Shown: positions 1 to 7,267, counted from the first letter of the stretch. The stretch is 24,123 bases of DNA from CAZABP01 sp964483245 (GCA_964483245.1 CAZABP010000063.1:1-24123), one strand, 5' to 3'. Numbers and translations are program-made. The notes: generated by a model not told the origin, from the sequence alone.

Positions 1-785
1 CTGCGGACCGGATCGACAAGATCGCGTTCACCGGCTCGACCGAGGTCGGCAAGCAGATCCAGCGCGCGCTGGCCGGCAGCGGCACCGCGCTGACGCTCGA
101 GCTCGGCGGCAAGGCGGCGCACATCGTCTGCGAGGATGCACCGCTGGATCAGGCGGTCGAAGGGGTCGTGCGCGGGATCTTCTTCAACCAGGGGCATGTC
201 TGCTGCGCCGGCTCGCGGCTGCTCGTGCAGGAGGGAATCCACGACGAGCTCGTGCGCAAGCTGAAGCGGCGCATGGCGCGGATCCGCGTCGGCGATCCGC
301 TCGACAAGAACACGGACCTCGGTGCGATCCATAGCCGCACACAGCTCGAGAAGATCGAGACGCTGGTGCAGAGCGGGATCGACGAAGGGGCAGTGCTGTT
401 CCAGGCGGACGGCGAGCTGCCGGGGCGCGGGTGCTGGTTCCGGCCGACGCTGTTCACCGGGGTCGCCGAACATCACCGGATCGCGACGGAGGAGATCTTC
501 GGACCGGTGCTCTCGGTGTTGACGTTCCGCACGCCGCAGGAGGCGGTCGAGAAGGCGAACCACACCGCTTACGGGCTGTCGGCCGGAGTCTGGACCGACA
601 AAGGGGCGCGGATCCTGTGGTTCGCGAGCCGGCTGCGCGCCGGCGTCGTGTGGAACAACACGTTCAACCGGTTCGATCCGGCGAGCCCGTTCGGTGGTTA
701 CGGCGAGAGCGGGTTCGGGCGCGAAGGTGGGCGGCAAGGGCTGCTCGCCTACACGCGGGCCGCGGATGGCTGGAGCCAGGGATGA
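1..785 (+). CDS. Aldehyde dehydrogenase, NAD(P)-dependent (5' partial)
   Basis: The reading frame is open from base 3 and lacks the N-terminal part of the family, roughly 220 of about 480 residues. The visible part has the hallmarks of a catalytically competent ALDH: FTGSTEVGK of the cofactor fold, LELGGK with the general-base Glu, GHVCCAGSR with the nucleophilic Cys (first Cys of the pair, codon 201-203), EEIFGPVL, YGLSAGVWT, and a C-terminal PFGGYGESGFGREGG. The enzyme oxidises an aldehyde to the acid with NAD(P)+. Its stop (783-785) overlaps the start of the next gene (ATGA), so the two are very likely translationally coupled. With a non-catalytic ALDH homologue and thymidine phosphorylase next to it, the likely substrate is acetaldehyde from deoxyribose-5-phosphate aldolase (inference). 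The family assignment is certain; the substrate is not. Confidence 0.95.
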   Translation, partial: ADRIDKIAFTGSTEVGKQIQRALAGSGTALTLELGGKAAHIVCEDAPLDQAVEGVVRGIFFNQGHVCCAGSRLLVQEGIHDELVRKLKRRMARIRVGDPLDKNTDLGAIHSRTQLEKIETLVQSGIDEGAVLFQADGELPGRGCWFRPTLFTGVAEHHRIATEEIFGPVLSVLTFRTPQEAVEKANHTAYGLSAGVWTDKGARILWFASRLRAGVVWNNTFNRFDPASPFGGYGESGFGREGGRQGLLAYTRAADGWSQG

Positions 786-1633
786 GCGAACGCATCGAAG
801 TCCGCAAGACCTACAAGCTGTTCGTCGGCGGGGGCTTTCCGCGCAGCGAGTCGGGGCGCAGCTACCAGCCGGCGGGGGCGCCGGAGCACAACATCGCCCG
901 CGCGAGCCGCAAGGACCTGCGCGATGCGGTCGCTGCGGCACGCAAAGCGGGTGCTGGCTGGGCGGCGGCGAGTGGCTACCTGCGCGGGCAGATCCTGTAC
1001 CGCCTCGCCGAGATGCTCGAGACGCGCAGCGAGGCGCTGGCCGGCGAGCTGCGCGCCTGCACTGGTGCGACGGCTGCGGCGGCGCGCCGCGAGGTGGCGC
1101 GCACCGTGGATCTCGTCGTCTGGTACGCCGGGTTGCCGGACAAGCTGTGGAGTCTGCTCGGATCGCAGAACCAGGTCAGCGGGCCGTTCTTCAACTTCTC
1201 CACGGTCGAACCGACGGGCGTGATCGGGATCGCGGCGCCGGCGCTGCCGGCGCTGTACGGAGCCGTCGCGTTGTTGCTGCCGGTGCTGGCGGGTGGCAAC
1301 ACCGCCGTGCTGCTCGCCAGCGAGCCGTCGCCGCTGCCGGCGATCGCGCTGGCTGAAGCGATCGCGACGAGCGACGTGCCGCCGGGCGTCGTCAACGTGT
1401 TGACCGGGCTGCGCGCCGAGCTCGCGCCGGAGCTGGCCGCACACCGCGATGTCGACGGCCTGCTGCTCGCCGGCGCGCCGGACCCGGCGCTCGGCCGGGC
1501 CGCCGCCGACTCGATCAAGCGCGTGCGCTGCTGCGCGCTGGATGCGCGCGGCTGGCGCGCGCACGCACCTTCGCTGGCGCAGGTGGAACCGTTCGTCGAG
1601 ATCAAGACCCTGTGGCATCCGGTCGCGCCGTGA
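782..1633 (+). CDS. Shortened aldehyde dehydrogenase homologue lacking the catalytic domain
   Basis: A 283-residue protein beginning with ATG inside the stop of the upstream ALDH (ATGA overlap). The opening KLFVGGGFPRSESGRSY, the ASRKDLRDAVAAARKA helix, FNFSTVEPTGVIGIAAP and LAGGNTAVLLASE are ALDH N-terminal, cofactor-binding features. There is no LELGGK, no catalytic GQxCC loop and no EEIFGPV; the protein stops after a short tail ending EIKTLWHP. That tail resembles, from memory, short ALDH-like proteins that accompany deoC and a full ALDH in Actinobacteria. It is therefore more likely a conserved non-catalytic partner than a decaying gene. The frame is intact, with codon use like its neighbours. 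It may form a hetero-oligomer with the upstream catalytic subunit, but this is inference. Confidence 0.85.
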   Translation: MSERIEVRKTYKLFVGGGFPRSESGRSYQPAGAPEHNIARASRKDLRDAVAAARKAGAGWAAASGYLRGQILYRLAEMLETRSEALAGELRACTGATAAAARREVARTVDLVVWYAGLPDKLWSLLGSQNQVSGPFFNFSTVEPTGVIGIAAPALPALYGAVALLLPVLAGGNTAVLLASEPSPLPAIALAEAIATSDVPPGVVNVLTGLRAELAPELAAHRDVDGLLLAGAPDPALGRAAADSIKRVRCCALDARGWRAHAPSLAQVEPFVEIKTLWHPVAP

Positions 1634-1675
1634 GCGCCGGCCGAACGCAGCAGGGATCTGGGAACAAGCTCTGAG

Positions 1676-3013
1676 ATGGCGGTCACGCCGGCCCTGCTGA
1701 ACGCGCGCAAGCGCGACGGCGCCGAGCTGTCGGCGACCGAGCTCGGCGAGTTTGTGCGCGGCGTCGTCGATGGTAGCTGGTCGGATGCGCAGCTCGGCGC
1801 GTTCCTGATGGCCGTCTGTTGCCGTGGCATGACCGTCGCCGAGACGACCGCGTTGACGTTGGCAATGCGCGACTCCGGGACGGTGCTCGATCTGCGGGCG
1901 ATCGCCGGGATCAAGGTCGACAAACACTCGACCGGCGGGGTCGGCGACAAGGTCAGCCTCGCGCTGGCGCCGCTGGTCGCGAGCTGCGGCGTGCCGGTGC
2001 CGATGATCTCGGGCCGCGGTCTCGGTCACACCGGCGGCACGATCGACAAGCTCGCGGCGATCCCGGGATACCGGACTGCGCTGAGCCCGCGTGAGTTCGT
2101 CGCGGTGCTGGAGCAGTGCGGGTTCGTGATGGCCGCGGCCTCGACCGAGATCGCGCCAGCCGACCGGCGGATGTATGCGACGCGCGACGTGACCGGGACC
2201 GTCGCGAGCATTCCGCTGATCACGGCCTCGATCCTGTCCAAGAAGCTGGCCGAAGGGATCGATGCGCTGGTCATGGACGTCAAGTGCGGGCGCGCGGCGT
2301 TCCTGCCGTCGCGCGACGACGCGCGCGCGTTGATGCAGAGCCTCGTCGACGTCGGGAGTTCCGCCGGACTGCGGATGGCCGCGCTGATGACCGACATGGA
2401 CACCGTGCTCGGCCGCACGATCGGCAACCGGCTCGAACTGCTCGAAGCGGTGCAACTGCTGCGCGGCGAAGGTCCGCACGATCTGCGCGAGGTCACGTTC
2501 GCGCTCGGAGTCGCGATGCTGCAGCTCGGTGGCAAGGCGCGCGACGCGCAGGCCGCGCGCGCGCTGCTCGAGGAGGCAGTACGCAGCGGCCGCGCGCTCG
2601 CCTGCCTCGAGCGGAACATCGTCGCGCAGGGTGGGGATCCGGCGTTCCTGACCGATGCCAAGGCGCTCGGCAAGGCACCGCACATGCTCGGCGTGTCGAG
2701 TCCGCGCGATGGCTTCGTCACCGACGTCGATCCCCTGCGCCTGGGCCTCTGCGCCATGGCGCTCGGCGCCGGTCGGCGGCAGATGACCGACCCGATCGAC
2801 CTGCACGTCGGGATCGTGTTGCACAAGCAGCTCGGTGAGCCGGTCACGCGTGGCGAACCGCTGGCACTCGTGCAGGCGCGGACGAGCGCCGATGCGGACC
2901 GCGCACTCGCGGAGGTCTTCGCCAGCTACCGGATCGGTGACGCGCCCCCTCCTGCACGCACGTTGGTTTCGGGACAGTTGGGGTCAGATTCCATCTCTCC
3001 CGATCCGGGCTAG
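1676..3013 (+). CDS. deoA: Thymidine/pyrimidine-nucleoside phosphorylase
   Basis: A 445-residue cytoplasmic enzyme that splits thymidine or deoxyuridine with phosphate to base plus 2-deoxyribose-1-phosphate. The family signature SGRGLGHTGGTIDKL is present near residue 112. KVDKHSTGGVGDK (about 80-92) carries the phosphate/substrate His84, and Arg170, Ser185 and Lys189 (ATRDVTGTVASIPL, SILSKK) match E. coli DeoA Arg171, Ser186 and Lys190 in spacing. Length is normal (E. coli 440). The start ATG lies 42 bases after the previous gene with no strong Shine-Dalgarno. The loop usually written DVKxGxGAFM reads DVKCGRAAFLPS here. The last dozen or so residues (from SGQLGSDS to the stop) are encoded by a repeat element, not by family sequence. 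Strict thymidine and broader pyrimidine specificity cannot be told apart from sequence alone. Confidence 0.95.
   Translation: MAVTPALLNARKRDGAELSATELGEFVRGVVDGSWSDAQLGAFLMAVCCRGMTVAETTALTLAMRDSGTVLDLRAIAGIKVDKHSTGGVGDKVSLALAPLVASCGVPVPMISGRGLGHTGGTIDKLAAIPGYRTALSPREFVAVLEQCGFVMAAASTEIAPADRRMYATRDVTGTVASIPLITASILSKKLAEGIDALVMDVKCGRAAFLPSRDDARALMQSLVDVGSSAGLRMAALMTDMDTVLGRTIGNRLELLEAVQLLRGEGPHDLREVTFALGVAMLQLGGKARDAQAARALLEEAVRSGRALACLERNIVAQGGDPAFLTDAKALGKAPHMLGVSSPRDGFVTDVDPLRLGLCAMALGAGRRQMTDPIDLHVGIVLHKQLGEPVTRGEPLALVQARTSADADRALAEVFASYRIGDAPPPARTLVSGQLGSDSISPDPG
2977..2994 (+). repeat. Repeat copy 1 (GGGGTCAGA motif)
   Basis: Forward copy GTTGGGGTCAGATTCCAT. It lies inside the 3' end of deoA, so it is translated (LGSDSI). 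It could pair with copy 3 at 3067-3084 as a long-range inverted repeat with a 72-base spacer. Confidence 0.8.
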
Positions 3014-3030
3014 AGACCCGATGAGTGGAC

Positions 3031-3048
3031 TTGGAGTCTGGCCCCAAC
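3031..3048 (-). repeat. Repeat copy 2 (GGGGTCAGA motif)
   Basis: Reverse-strand copy GTTGGGGCCAGACTCCAA. It is directly followed on the plus strand by AACCCTCCCGAA (3046-3057), which recurs after copy 3 at 3082-3093. Copies 2 and 3 are therefore direct repeats of each other over about 28 bases. Confidence 0.75.
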
Positions 3049-3065
3049 CCTCCCGAAGCGGGAGG
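3049..3065. terminator. Perfect 7-bp hairpin between convergent genes
   Basis: CCTCCCG (3049-3055), loop AAG, CGGGAGG (3059-3065). It sits midway between two convergent stop codons and could end transcripts from both sides. There is no U-tract on either side, so it may instead be part of the REP-like element or act as an mRNA end stabiliser. Confidence 0.4.
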
Positions 3066-3066
3066 C

Positions 3067-3084
3067 ATGGAGTCTGACCCCAAC
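3067..3084 (-). repeat. Repeat copy 3 (GGGGTCAGA motif)
   Basis: Reverse-strand copy GTTGGGGTCAGACTCCAT, the closest match to the motif as I remember it from other genomes. It differs from copy 1 by a single C/T. Confidence 0.8.
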
Positions 3085-3098
3085 CCTCCCGAATTCGG

Positions 3099-4295
3099 CT
3101 AGAGGCCCGCTTCGAGCGCGAGGATCGCGAACGACGTCCCGGCGGTCACCAGGTACGAACTGCCGAGGAAGTCGCAGAACGATCCATCCGGGCGTTGCAC
3201 GGCGAGCAGCTTCTCGCGCAGGCGCGCGTGCCACGCAGCGCGCTCGCCTTCCGGCAGCAGCTCGATTGCCTGCGCGGCATAGCAGTGGCCGAACAGGAAG
3301 AAGTAGCCGGCGTTCAGGTAGTAGGCCTCGTGCGGGATCGGCCGCATGCGCGCGACGCGCAGGAACTCGTGGTGCGCGAAGAACTTCTCGATCCCATCCC
3401 GCACCTTCGCGATCGGCACCGACTCGTCGTCGACCGTGTGCAGCGCCCAGTTCCCGATCTGCGTGCGCCCGAGGCTCCCCTTGATCCGGTTGATGTGCTC
3501 GCCGCCGCTGATCCGCGCGATCGGCGTCAGGTCGTACGAGTACGCATTGTCCGGAAGCTGGCACGCCCGCACGTAGCCGACCGCGCGCGCGAGCACGGCG
3601 CGGTCGGCGAGCCAACCGAGGTCGAGCGCGCGGTGCAGCGCCGGGACCACGCACGCGGTCGAAAAGCTGGTCGCCCACTTCGGCCGGCGGGTGTACGGCG
3701 GGTCGTCGTAGTAGCCCCAGCCACCGTCCGGCGTCTGGTTGGCGACCAGGCGGTCGATGCAGGCGCGGCCGCGCGCCGTGATCTGTTCGCGCAACGGCTC
3801 GCGCAGCCGCTCGTCGTCGATCGCGCGCACGCAGGCGACGGTGCCGTACAGCCAGGCCCAGACGGCGTCGTTGTCCCAATCGTTGCCGCGCTGCGGCAGC
3901 CGCGTCGTCGCGAGCCAGTGCAACGCGCGGTCGAGCGCCTGGTCGCGCGGTTCGGTCGCCGGCGCTTCGAGCAGCGCAACGCAGGCGAGACCCTGGGCGG
4001 CGAACTGCCACGCATACGGCGTCTCGATGCTGAAGACCGCCTCGAAGCTGTGCTCGGTCGCGCCGCTCCCCCAGGCACCATCGGGCCGCTGCGTCGTCAC
4101 GAGGAACTGCAGCGCACGGTCGGACGCCGCGCGCGCGGTTGCGGTGTCGGGCAGCGTCGCCGGCCGCGTCGCCGGCCGCGCCGCCGGCTGCGGGCCCGGC
4201 TCCTGCGCCGCGAGCGGCGCGCGGCTGGCGATCCCCGCCCCCGCAGTCAGCGCGAGCGCCGCGAGCAGCGCCCTCCCACGCAGGGCGTGGCTCAC
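3099..4295 (-). CDS. Secreted protein with squalene-cyclase/prenyltransferase-like toroid fold
   Basis: A 398-residue protein. The GTG start overlaps the TGA of the upstream lipoprotein gene (4292-4295), so translation is coupled. A signal peptide (about residues 1-30, ending PLAA before QEPG) is followed by a Pro/Ala/Thr-rich linker and then an alpha/alpha-barrel. The barrel has QW-like repeats: QRPDGAW near 69, QTPDGGWGY near 187 and QRPDGSF near 367. This is the repeat of prenyltransferase beta subunits and squalene-hopene cyclases. DWDND at about 139-143 sits where a class II cyclase would carry DxDD but does not match it exactly. Export argues against a standard membrane-bound cyclase; a polysaccharide- or peptide-binding toroid is equally possible. 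The last two codons and the stop lie in the repeat cluster. The fold is fairly sure; the function is unknown. Confidence 0.8.
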   Translation of the reverse strand: MSHALRGRALLAALALTAGAGIASRAPLAAQEPGPQPAARPATRPATLPDTATARAASDRALQFLVTTQRPDGAWGSGATEHSFEAVFSIETPYAWQFAAQGLACVALLEAPATEPRDQALDRALHWLATTRLPQRGNDWDNDAVWAWLYGTVACVRAIDDERLREPLREQITARGRACIDRLVANQTPDGGWGYYDDPPYTRRPKWATSFSTACVVPALHRALDLGWLADRAVLARAVGYVRACQLPDNAYSYDLTPIARISGGEHINRIKGSLGRTQIGNWALHTVDDESVPIAKVRDGIEKFFAHHEFLRVARMRPIPHEAYYLNAGYFFLFGHCYAAQAIELLPEGERAAWHARLREKLLAVQRPDGSFCDFLGSSYLVTAGTSFAILALEAGL

Positions 4296-4957
4296 GAGTC
4301 CGGATCCTTCGCCTTCTGCGCCCGCTGCTCCAGATCGGCTGCCTTGTCGCGCGCCTTGCGGATCGCGAGCTCGGTCTCGCCGCGCACCTTCTCCTGCTCC
4401 CGCCGCGCCTTCTCGAGGTCGGCAGCCGTCGCCTGCACCTTCGCTTCCAGCTCGAGCTGCTTGCGCGGCTGCGTGCTGTCGCGCAGCACGTTCTGCCGCC
4501 GCGCGGCGAGATCGAGCTCACGCGTCGCCAGCTCGAGCTGGCGGCGGCCACGCTTGAGCACGAGTTCCTTGGTGGTCTTCGCGAATTCCTCGGCCTTGTA
4601 CATCGCCTCCAGCTCCTCGAGCTCGTCCTTCGCCTCGTCGGCGCGGTAGCGCGCGCGGTCGAGCTGCACGGCGACCTCGTCGAGCTGGATCCGGCTCTCC
4701 TGCGTCTGGAAGCTGGTCAGTGCCATCCGCGCCTGCTCGAGCTCGCGCTCGGCCTTCGCGACCGCCGCTTCGCCGGCATGGCGCTTCACCTCGGCATCGA
4801 GCTCGACGTTGCGCAGCTCGGCACGCGCGTATTCGAGCTCACGCACCGTGCTCGACTTCTTGCCCGGGTTCGCCGCGTCGGTCGTGTTGCCGACTGCGAG
4901 GACACAGCTCGTGGAGAGCAGCAGCAGGCTGCAGGACAGGAGGGGGCGGAACTGCAT
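4292..4957 (-). CDS. Coiled-coil lipoprotein
   Basis: A 221-residue protein. The ATG at 4957 was preferred over an ATG 39 bases upstream because it gives a compact signal sequence (MQFRPLLSCSLLLLSTSC) and is preceded by AGAGG. That AGAGG overlaps the ispG stop, only 10 bases away. Cys18 is a plausible lipidation site, although the -3 residue is Ser and the lipobox is imperfect. From about residue 35 to the end the protein is nearly continuous charged heptad-like helix rich in Glu, Arg, Ala, Leu and Gln (ELEYARAELRNVELDAE, QLDRARYRADEAKDELEELE). This resembles the hairpin of periplasmic adaptor or tape-like proteins, but no lipoyl or beta-barrel domains are present. No function is recognised. 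It is coupled to the toroid protein gene downstream and may be its partner at the membrane (inference). Confidence 0.8.
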   Translation of the reverse strand: MQFRPLLSCSLLLLSTSCVLAVGNTTDAANPGKKSSTVRELEYARAELRNVELDAEVKRHAGEAAVAKAERELEQARMALTSFQTQESRIQLDEVAVQLDRARYRADEAKDELEELEAMYKAEEFAKTTKELVLKRGRRQLELATRELDLAARRQNVLRDSTQPRKQLELEAKVQATAADLEKARREQEKVRGETELAIRKARDKAADLEQRAQKAKDPDS

Positions 4958-4967
4958 GGCGGAACCT

Positions 4968-6188
4968 CTACCAGCGCGTCGGGATCGACGCGACATACTC
5001 CTCGATCAGCGCATGGAAGTCCGCCACGAGCGCGGGACCGTGCAGCGTCGTGACGTGCTTGCCGTCGACGTAGACCGGCGCGCGCGGCGCTTCGCCGGTG
5101 CCGGGCAGCGAGATCCCGATGTGCGCGGCGCGGCTCTCGCCCGGTCCATTGACGACGCAGCCCATGACTGCGACGCGCAGCTCGGCGACCCGCGGCGCCT
5201 GGCGCTTCCACTGTGGCATCCGCGCGGTCAGGAACTGTTCGGTCTGCTGCGCCAGCTCCTGGAAGAAGCTGCTGGTCGTGCGGCCACACCCGGGGCACGC
5301 CGTCACGCTCGGCAGGAACGGCCGGATCCCGAGCGACTGCAGGATCTGCTGCGCGATGCGGACCTCCTCGGTGCGCGCCTGCCCCGGCTCCGGGGTCAGG
5401 CTGACGCGGATCGTGTCGCCGATCCCGTCGGCGAGCAGGATCGCGAGCCCGGCCGTCGACGCGACGGTTCCCTTGCGCCCCATGCCGGCCTCGGTGAGCC
5501 CGAGATGCAGCGCGTGGTCGCTGCGCGCGGCGAGCTGGCGGTAGACCGAGACCAGCTCCGGGACCGAGCTGATCTTGCAGCTCAGCACGATCCGGTTGCG
5601 CGGCAGGCCGAGCGACTCGGCGAGCTCGGCGGAGCGCAGCGCACTCTCGACCATCGCGTCGAGCAGCACGTCGCCGGCCTCCTTGGGTGTTGGCGCGCGC
5701 GCGTTGCGATCCATCAGGTCGGCGAGCAGCTCCTGGTCGAGCGAGCCGGCATTGACGCCGATGCGGACCGGCTTGTCGTACTCGCGCGCGACTTCGACGA
5801 AGGTCTGGAAGTTGCGGTCGTGGCTGCGCCCCTTGCCGACGTTGCCCGGGTTGATCCGCAGCTTGTCGAGTGCCTGCGCACACGCGGGGAACTCGCGCAG
5901 CAGGACGTGCCCGTTGTAGTGGAAGTCCCCGATCAGCGGCACGTCGGCGCCGAGCCCGTCGAGCCGCCGCCGGATCTCCGGGACTGCGGCCGCCGCCTCG
6001 GCGTGGTTGACCGTGATCCGCACCAGCTCCGAGCCGGCATGGAACAGCTCGGCGACCTGCGCCGCGGTTGCGGCAACGTCGGCCGTGTCGGTGTTGGTCA
6101 TCGACTGCACGGCGACCGGCGCACCACCGCCGAGGGTCACTCCACGGACCGGAACCGGAACGGACGGACGGCGCGGCTGCAGCGTCAT
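4968..6188 (-). CDS. ispG: 4-hydroxy-3-methylbut-2-enyl diphosphate synthase (MEP pathway)
   Basis: A 406-residue cytoplasmic iron-sulfur enzyme that reductively converts 2-C-methylerythritol-2,4-cyclodiphosphate to HMBPP, the next-to-last step of isoprenoid precursor synthesis. The TIM-barrel start is typical (VAVQSMTNTDTADV near 26-39, then LIGDFHYNG, LRINPGNVG, RIGVNAGSL, LGLTEAG). The 4Fe-4S ligands are Cys298 and Cys301 (ACPGCGR) and Cys344 (MGCVVNGPGE), with the catalytic Glu in GPGE. Length is that of the alphaproteobacterial/bacillar class without the large plant insert. It is the first gene of a three-gene minus-strand operon with a lipoprotein and a secreted toroid protein. The next gene upstream (6202-7245) is only 13 bases away on the same strand, so ispG may belong to that transcript. 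Confidence 0.97.
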   Translation of the reverse strand: MTLQPRRPSVPVPVRGVTLGGGAPVAVQSMTNTDTADVAATAAQVAELFHAGSELVRITVNHAEAAAAVPEIRRRLDGLGADVPLIGDFHYNGHVLLREFPACAQALDKLRINPGNVGKGRSHDRNFQTFVEVAREYDKPVRIGVNAGSLDQELLADLMDRNARAPTPKEAGDVLLDAMVESALRSAELAESLGLPRNRIVLSCKISSVPELVSVYRQLAARSDHALHLGLTEAGMGRKGTVASTAGLAILLADGIGDTIRVSLTPEPGQARTEEVRIAQQILQSLGIRPFLPSVTACPGCGRTTSSFFQELAQQTEQFLTARMPQWKRQAPRVAELRVAVMGCVVNGPGESRAAHIGISLPGTGEAPRAPVYVDGKHVTTLHGPALVADFHALIEEYVASIPTRW

Positions 6189-6201
6189 CGGGTCGCGGAT
6201 G

Positions 6202-7245
6202 CTACCAGTCCTCGCGCGGCTCCCAGTTCCAGCCGTCGTCCTTGGTCCAGACCGGCTGGAACAGGGTCGTGAACAGCCCGAGTGTGACGACGTCGGCGGC
6301 GAGCGCGAGCGGCGTCAGCGCGATCTTCTTCAGCAACAGTCCCGACGAGCTGCCGGTCTCGCGCCGGAGCTCGTGCAGCAGCAGCGTGCCGGAAAAGCTC
6401 TGCCAAGGAGTCGCCGCCAGCGCCTCGCGGCGGGGCGCCAGCGGTCGCCGCCAGGTCCAGCCGATGCCATCCGAGCGCACCGTCCACACGAACTCTCCGG
6501 CCACCGCGGCGACGCCGCCGGGGACCAGCACCAGCGGGCCTACGCCGGACTCGCCCGGGAACTCGAGCAGCAGGTTGCAGGCCGCGAGCTCGGCGAGCAG
6601 GTCGGGTGGCACGTCGTCGAGCGTCGGCGGGAGATCGAACTGCACCGACCGGTCGCCGGCGTCGAACCAGCCGTGCACGATCACGGTCTCCGGCAGCCCG
6701 TGCTCGATCCGCAGCAGGCTGCGCCACGGCACGCGCACGCTGCGCAGCGGCGGCTCGGGACCGACGGCGGTCAGGTCGAGGTCCGGCCAGCGTGCGGTCA
6801 ACTCGTCTGGCTGAATCACGCGCCCGATCTGCGCCGGCTGCATCCAGCCGTCCAGCACGAGCTCGAACTCCGGCGCCTCGCGCACGCCGTTGTGCGAGCG
6901 GCGCAACGCGCGCACCGTGACGCGGATGTCGGCGCCCGGCAGTGAGTGCACGAACACGGCGCCGAGCAGCGCCGGCGCCGCGCAGTCGAACCACAGCGCG
7001 CCGGCGATGGGGGGCAGATCCGCGCGCCACTCCGCTGGGAGCTGTTCCGGGTCCGCCAGCGCCCGCACGCAGACCTGATCGGGCGCGTCTGGCACCGGCA
7101 GCACACTCAGCTCGATCGACACGGCGGCGGCGTGGCGCGACGTGCGGTCGAACTTCTGCAGCTTCCAGAGCTCGACGGTCAGGCAGGAGGGCAGCAGCGC
7201 CAGCGCGAGTCCGGCTGCAGCCGCGCGGATCGTGGAAATGCGCAC
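6202..7245 (-). CDS. Predicted lipoprotein, unrecognised
   Basis: A 347-residue protein if the GTG at 7245 is used. That start gives a clean lipoprotein signal (VRISTIRAAAAGLALALLPSC, lipobox LPSC, Cys21), while the much longer open frame upstream runs antisense to the MFS gene and is implausible. The body is rich in beta-type sequence (VRVTVRALRRS, PEFELVLDGW, RSVQFDLPPTLDDVP). Near the C-terminus a hydrophobic stretch KIALTPLALAADVVTLGLF precedes a Trp-rich tail. The TPLALAADVVTL part faintly recalls YceK-type small lipoproteins. I do not recognise the family. It lies 22 bases from the divergent MFS start and 13 bases before ispG on the same strand. A possible -10 box TAGAAG (7261 to 7256) ends 10 bases before the GTG. 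Confidence 0.7.
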   Translation of the reverse strand: MRISTIRAAAAGLALALLPSCLTVELWKLQKFDRTSRHAAAVSIELSVLPVPDAPDQVCVRALADPEQLPAEWRADLPPIAGALWFDCAAPALLGAVFVHSLPGADIRVTVRALRRSHNGVREAPEFELVLDGWMQPAQIGRVIQPDELTARWPDLDLTAVGPEPPLRSVRVPWRSLLRIEHGLPETVIVHGWFDAGDRSVQFDLPPTLDDVPPDLLAELAACNLLLEFPGESGVGPLVLVPGGVAAVAGEFVWTVRSDGIGWTWRRPLAPRREALAATPWQSFSGTLLLHELRRETGSSSGLLLKKIALTPLALAADVVTLGLFTTLFQPVWTKDDGWNWEPREDW

Positions 7246-7255
7246 GCGGCCCGGT

Positions 7256-7261
7256 CTTCTA
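7256..7261 (-). promoter_or_regulatory. Possible -10 box for the lipoprotein (and perhaps ispG) transcript
   Basis: TAGAAG on the minus strand, with 10 bases between it and the GTG start at 7245. This is the same spacing as TAGGAT before the gene at 13800. It would give a leader of only a few bases. No -35 is visible. The whole divergent spacer is just 22 bases. Confidence 0.35.
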
Positions 7262-7267
7262 GCCGCG

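Larger units (their letters stand above)
2977..3109. repeat. Cluster of short inverted/direct repeats between convergent genes
   Basis: Three copies of an 18-mer are packed here: 2977-2994 on the plus strand (GTTGGGGTCAGATTCCAT), and 3031-3048 and 3067-3084 on the minus strand. The minus copies read GTTGGGGCCAGACTCCAA and GTTGGGGTCAGACTCCAT. Copies 1 and 3 differ by one base and are inverted. A second unit, CTCCCG...GGCTAGAG.CCCG, occurs twice in direct orientation (2997-3020 and 3086-3109; 19 of 24 bases equal). The two units contain the stop codons of deoA and of the convergent gene. The GGGGTCAGACTCCA motif resembles, from memory, REP-like elements spread by REP-associated transposases in several phyla. 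No transposase is present, so a non-autonomous element is the most likely reading. Confidence 0.8.

Noticed and set aside
139..143. Class II terpene cyclase activity from DWDND in the toroid protein (residues 139-143 of the gene at 3099-4295; numbers here are residues)
   Set aside because: The pattern is not DxDD followed by TA, and the protein is exported. Retained only as an observation, not as a functional call.
749..2824. 691-codon open frame on the minus strand across the ALDH and deoA genes
   Set aside because: The translation is Arg/Ala/His/Gln-rich low-complexity sequence typical of antisense frames in GC-rich DNA. The plus-strand frames encode recognisable families throughout.
3195..4649. 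484-codon plus-strand open frame opposite the toroid and lipoprotein genes
   Set aside because: Antisense shadow. The minus-strand frames carry a signal peptide, QW repeats and heptad helices.
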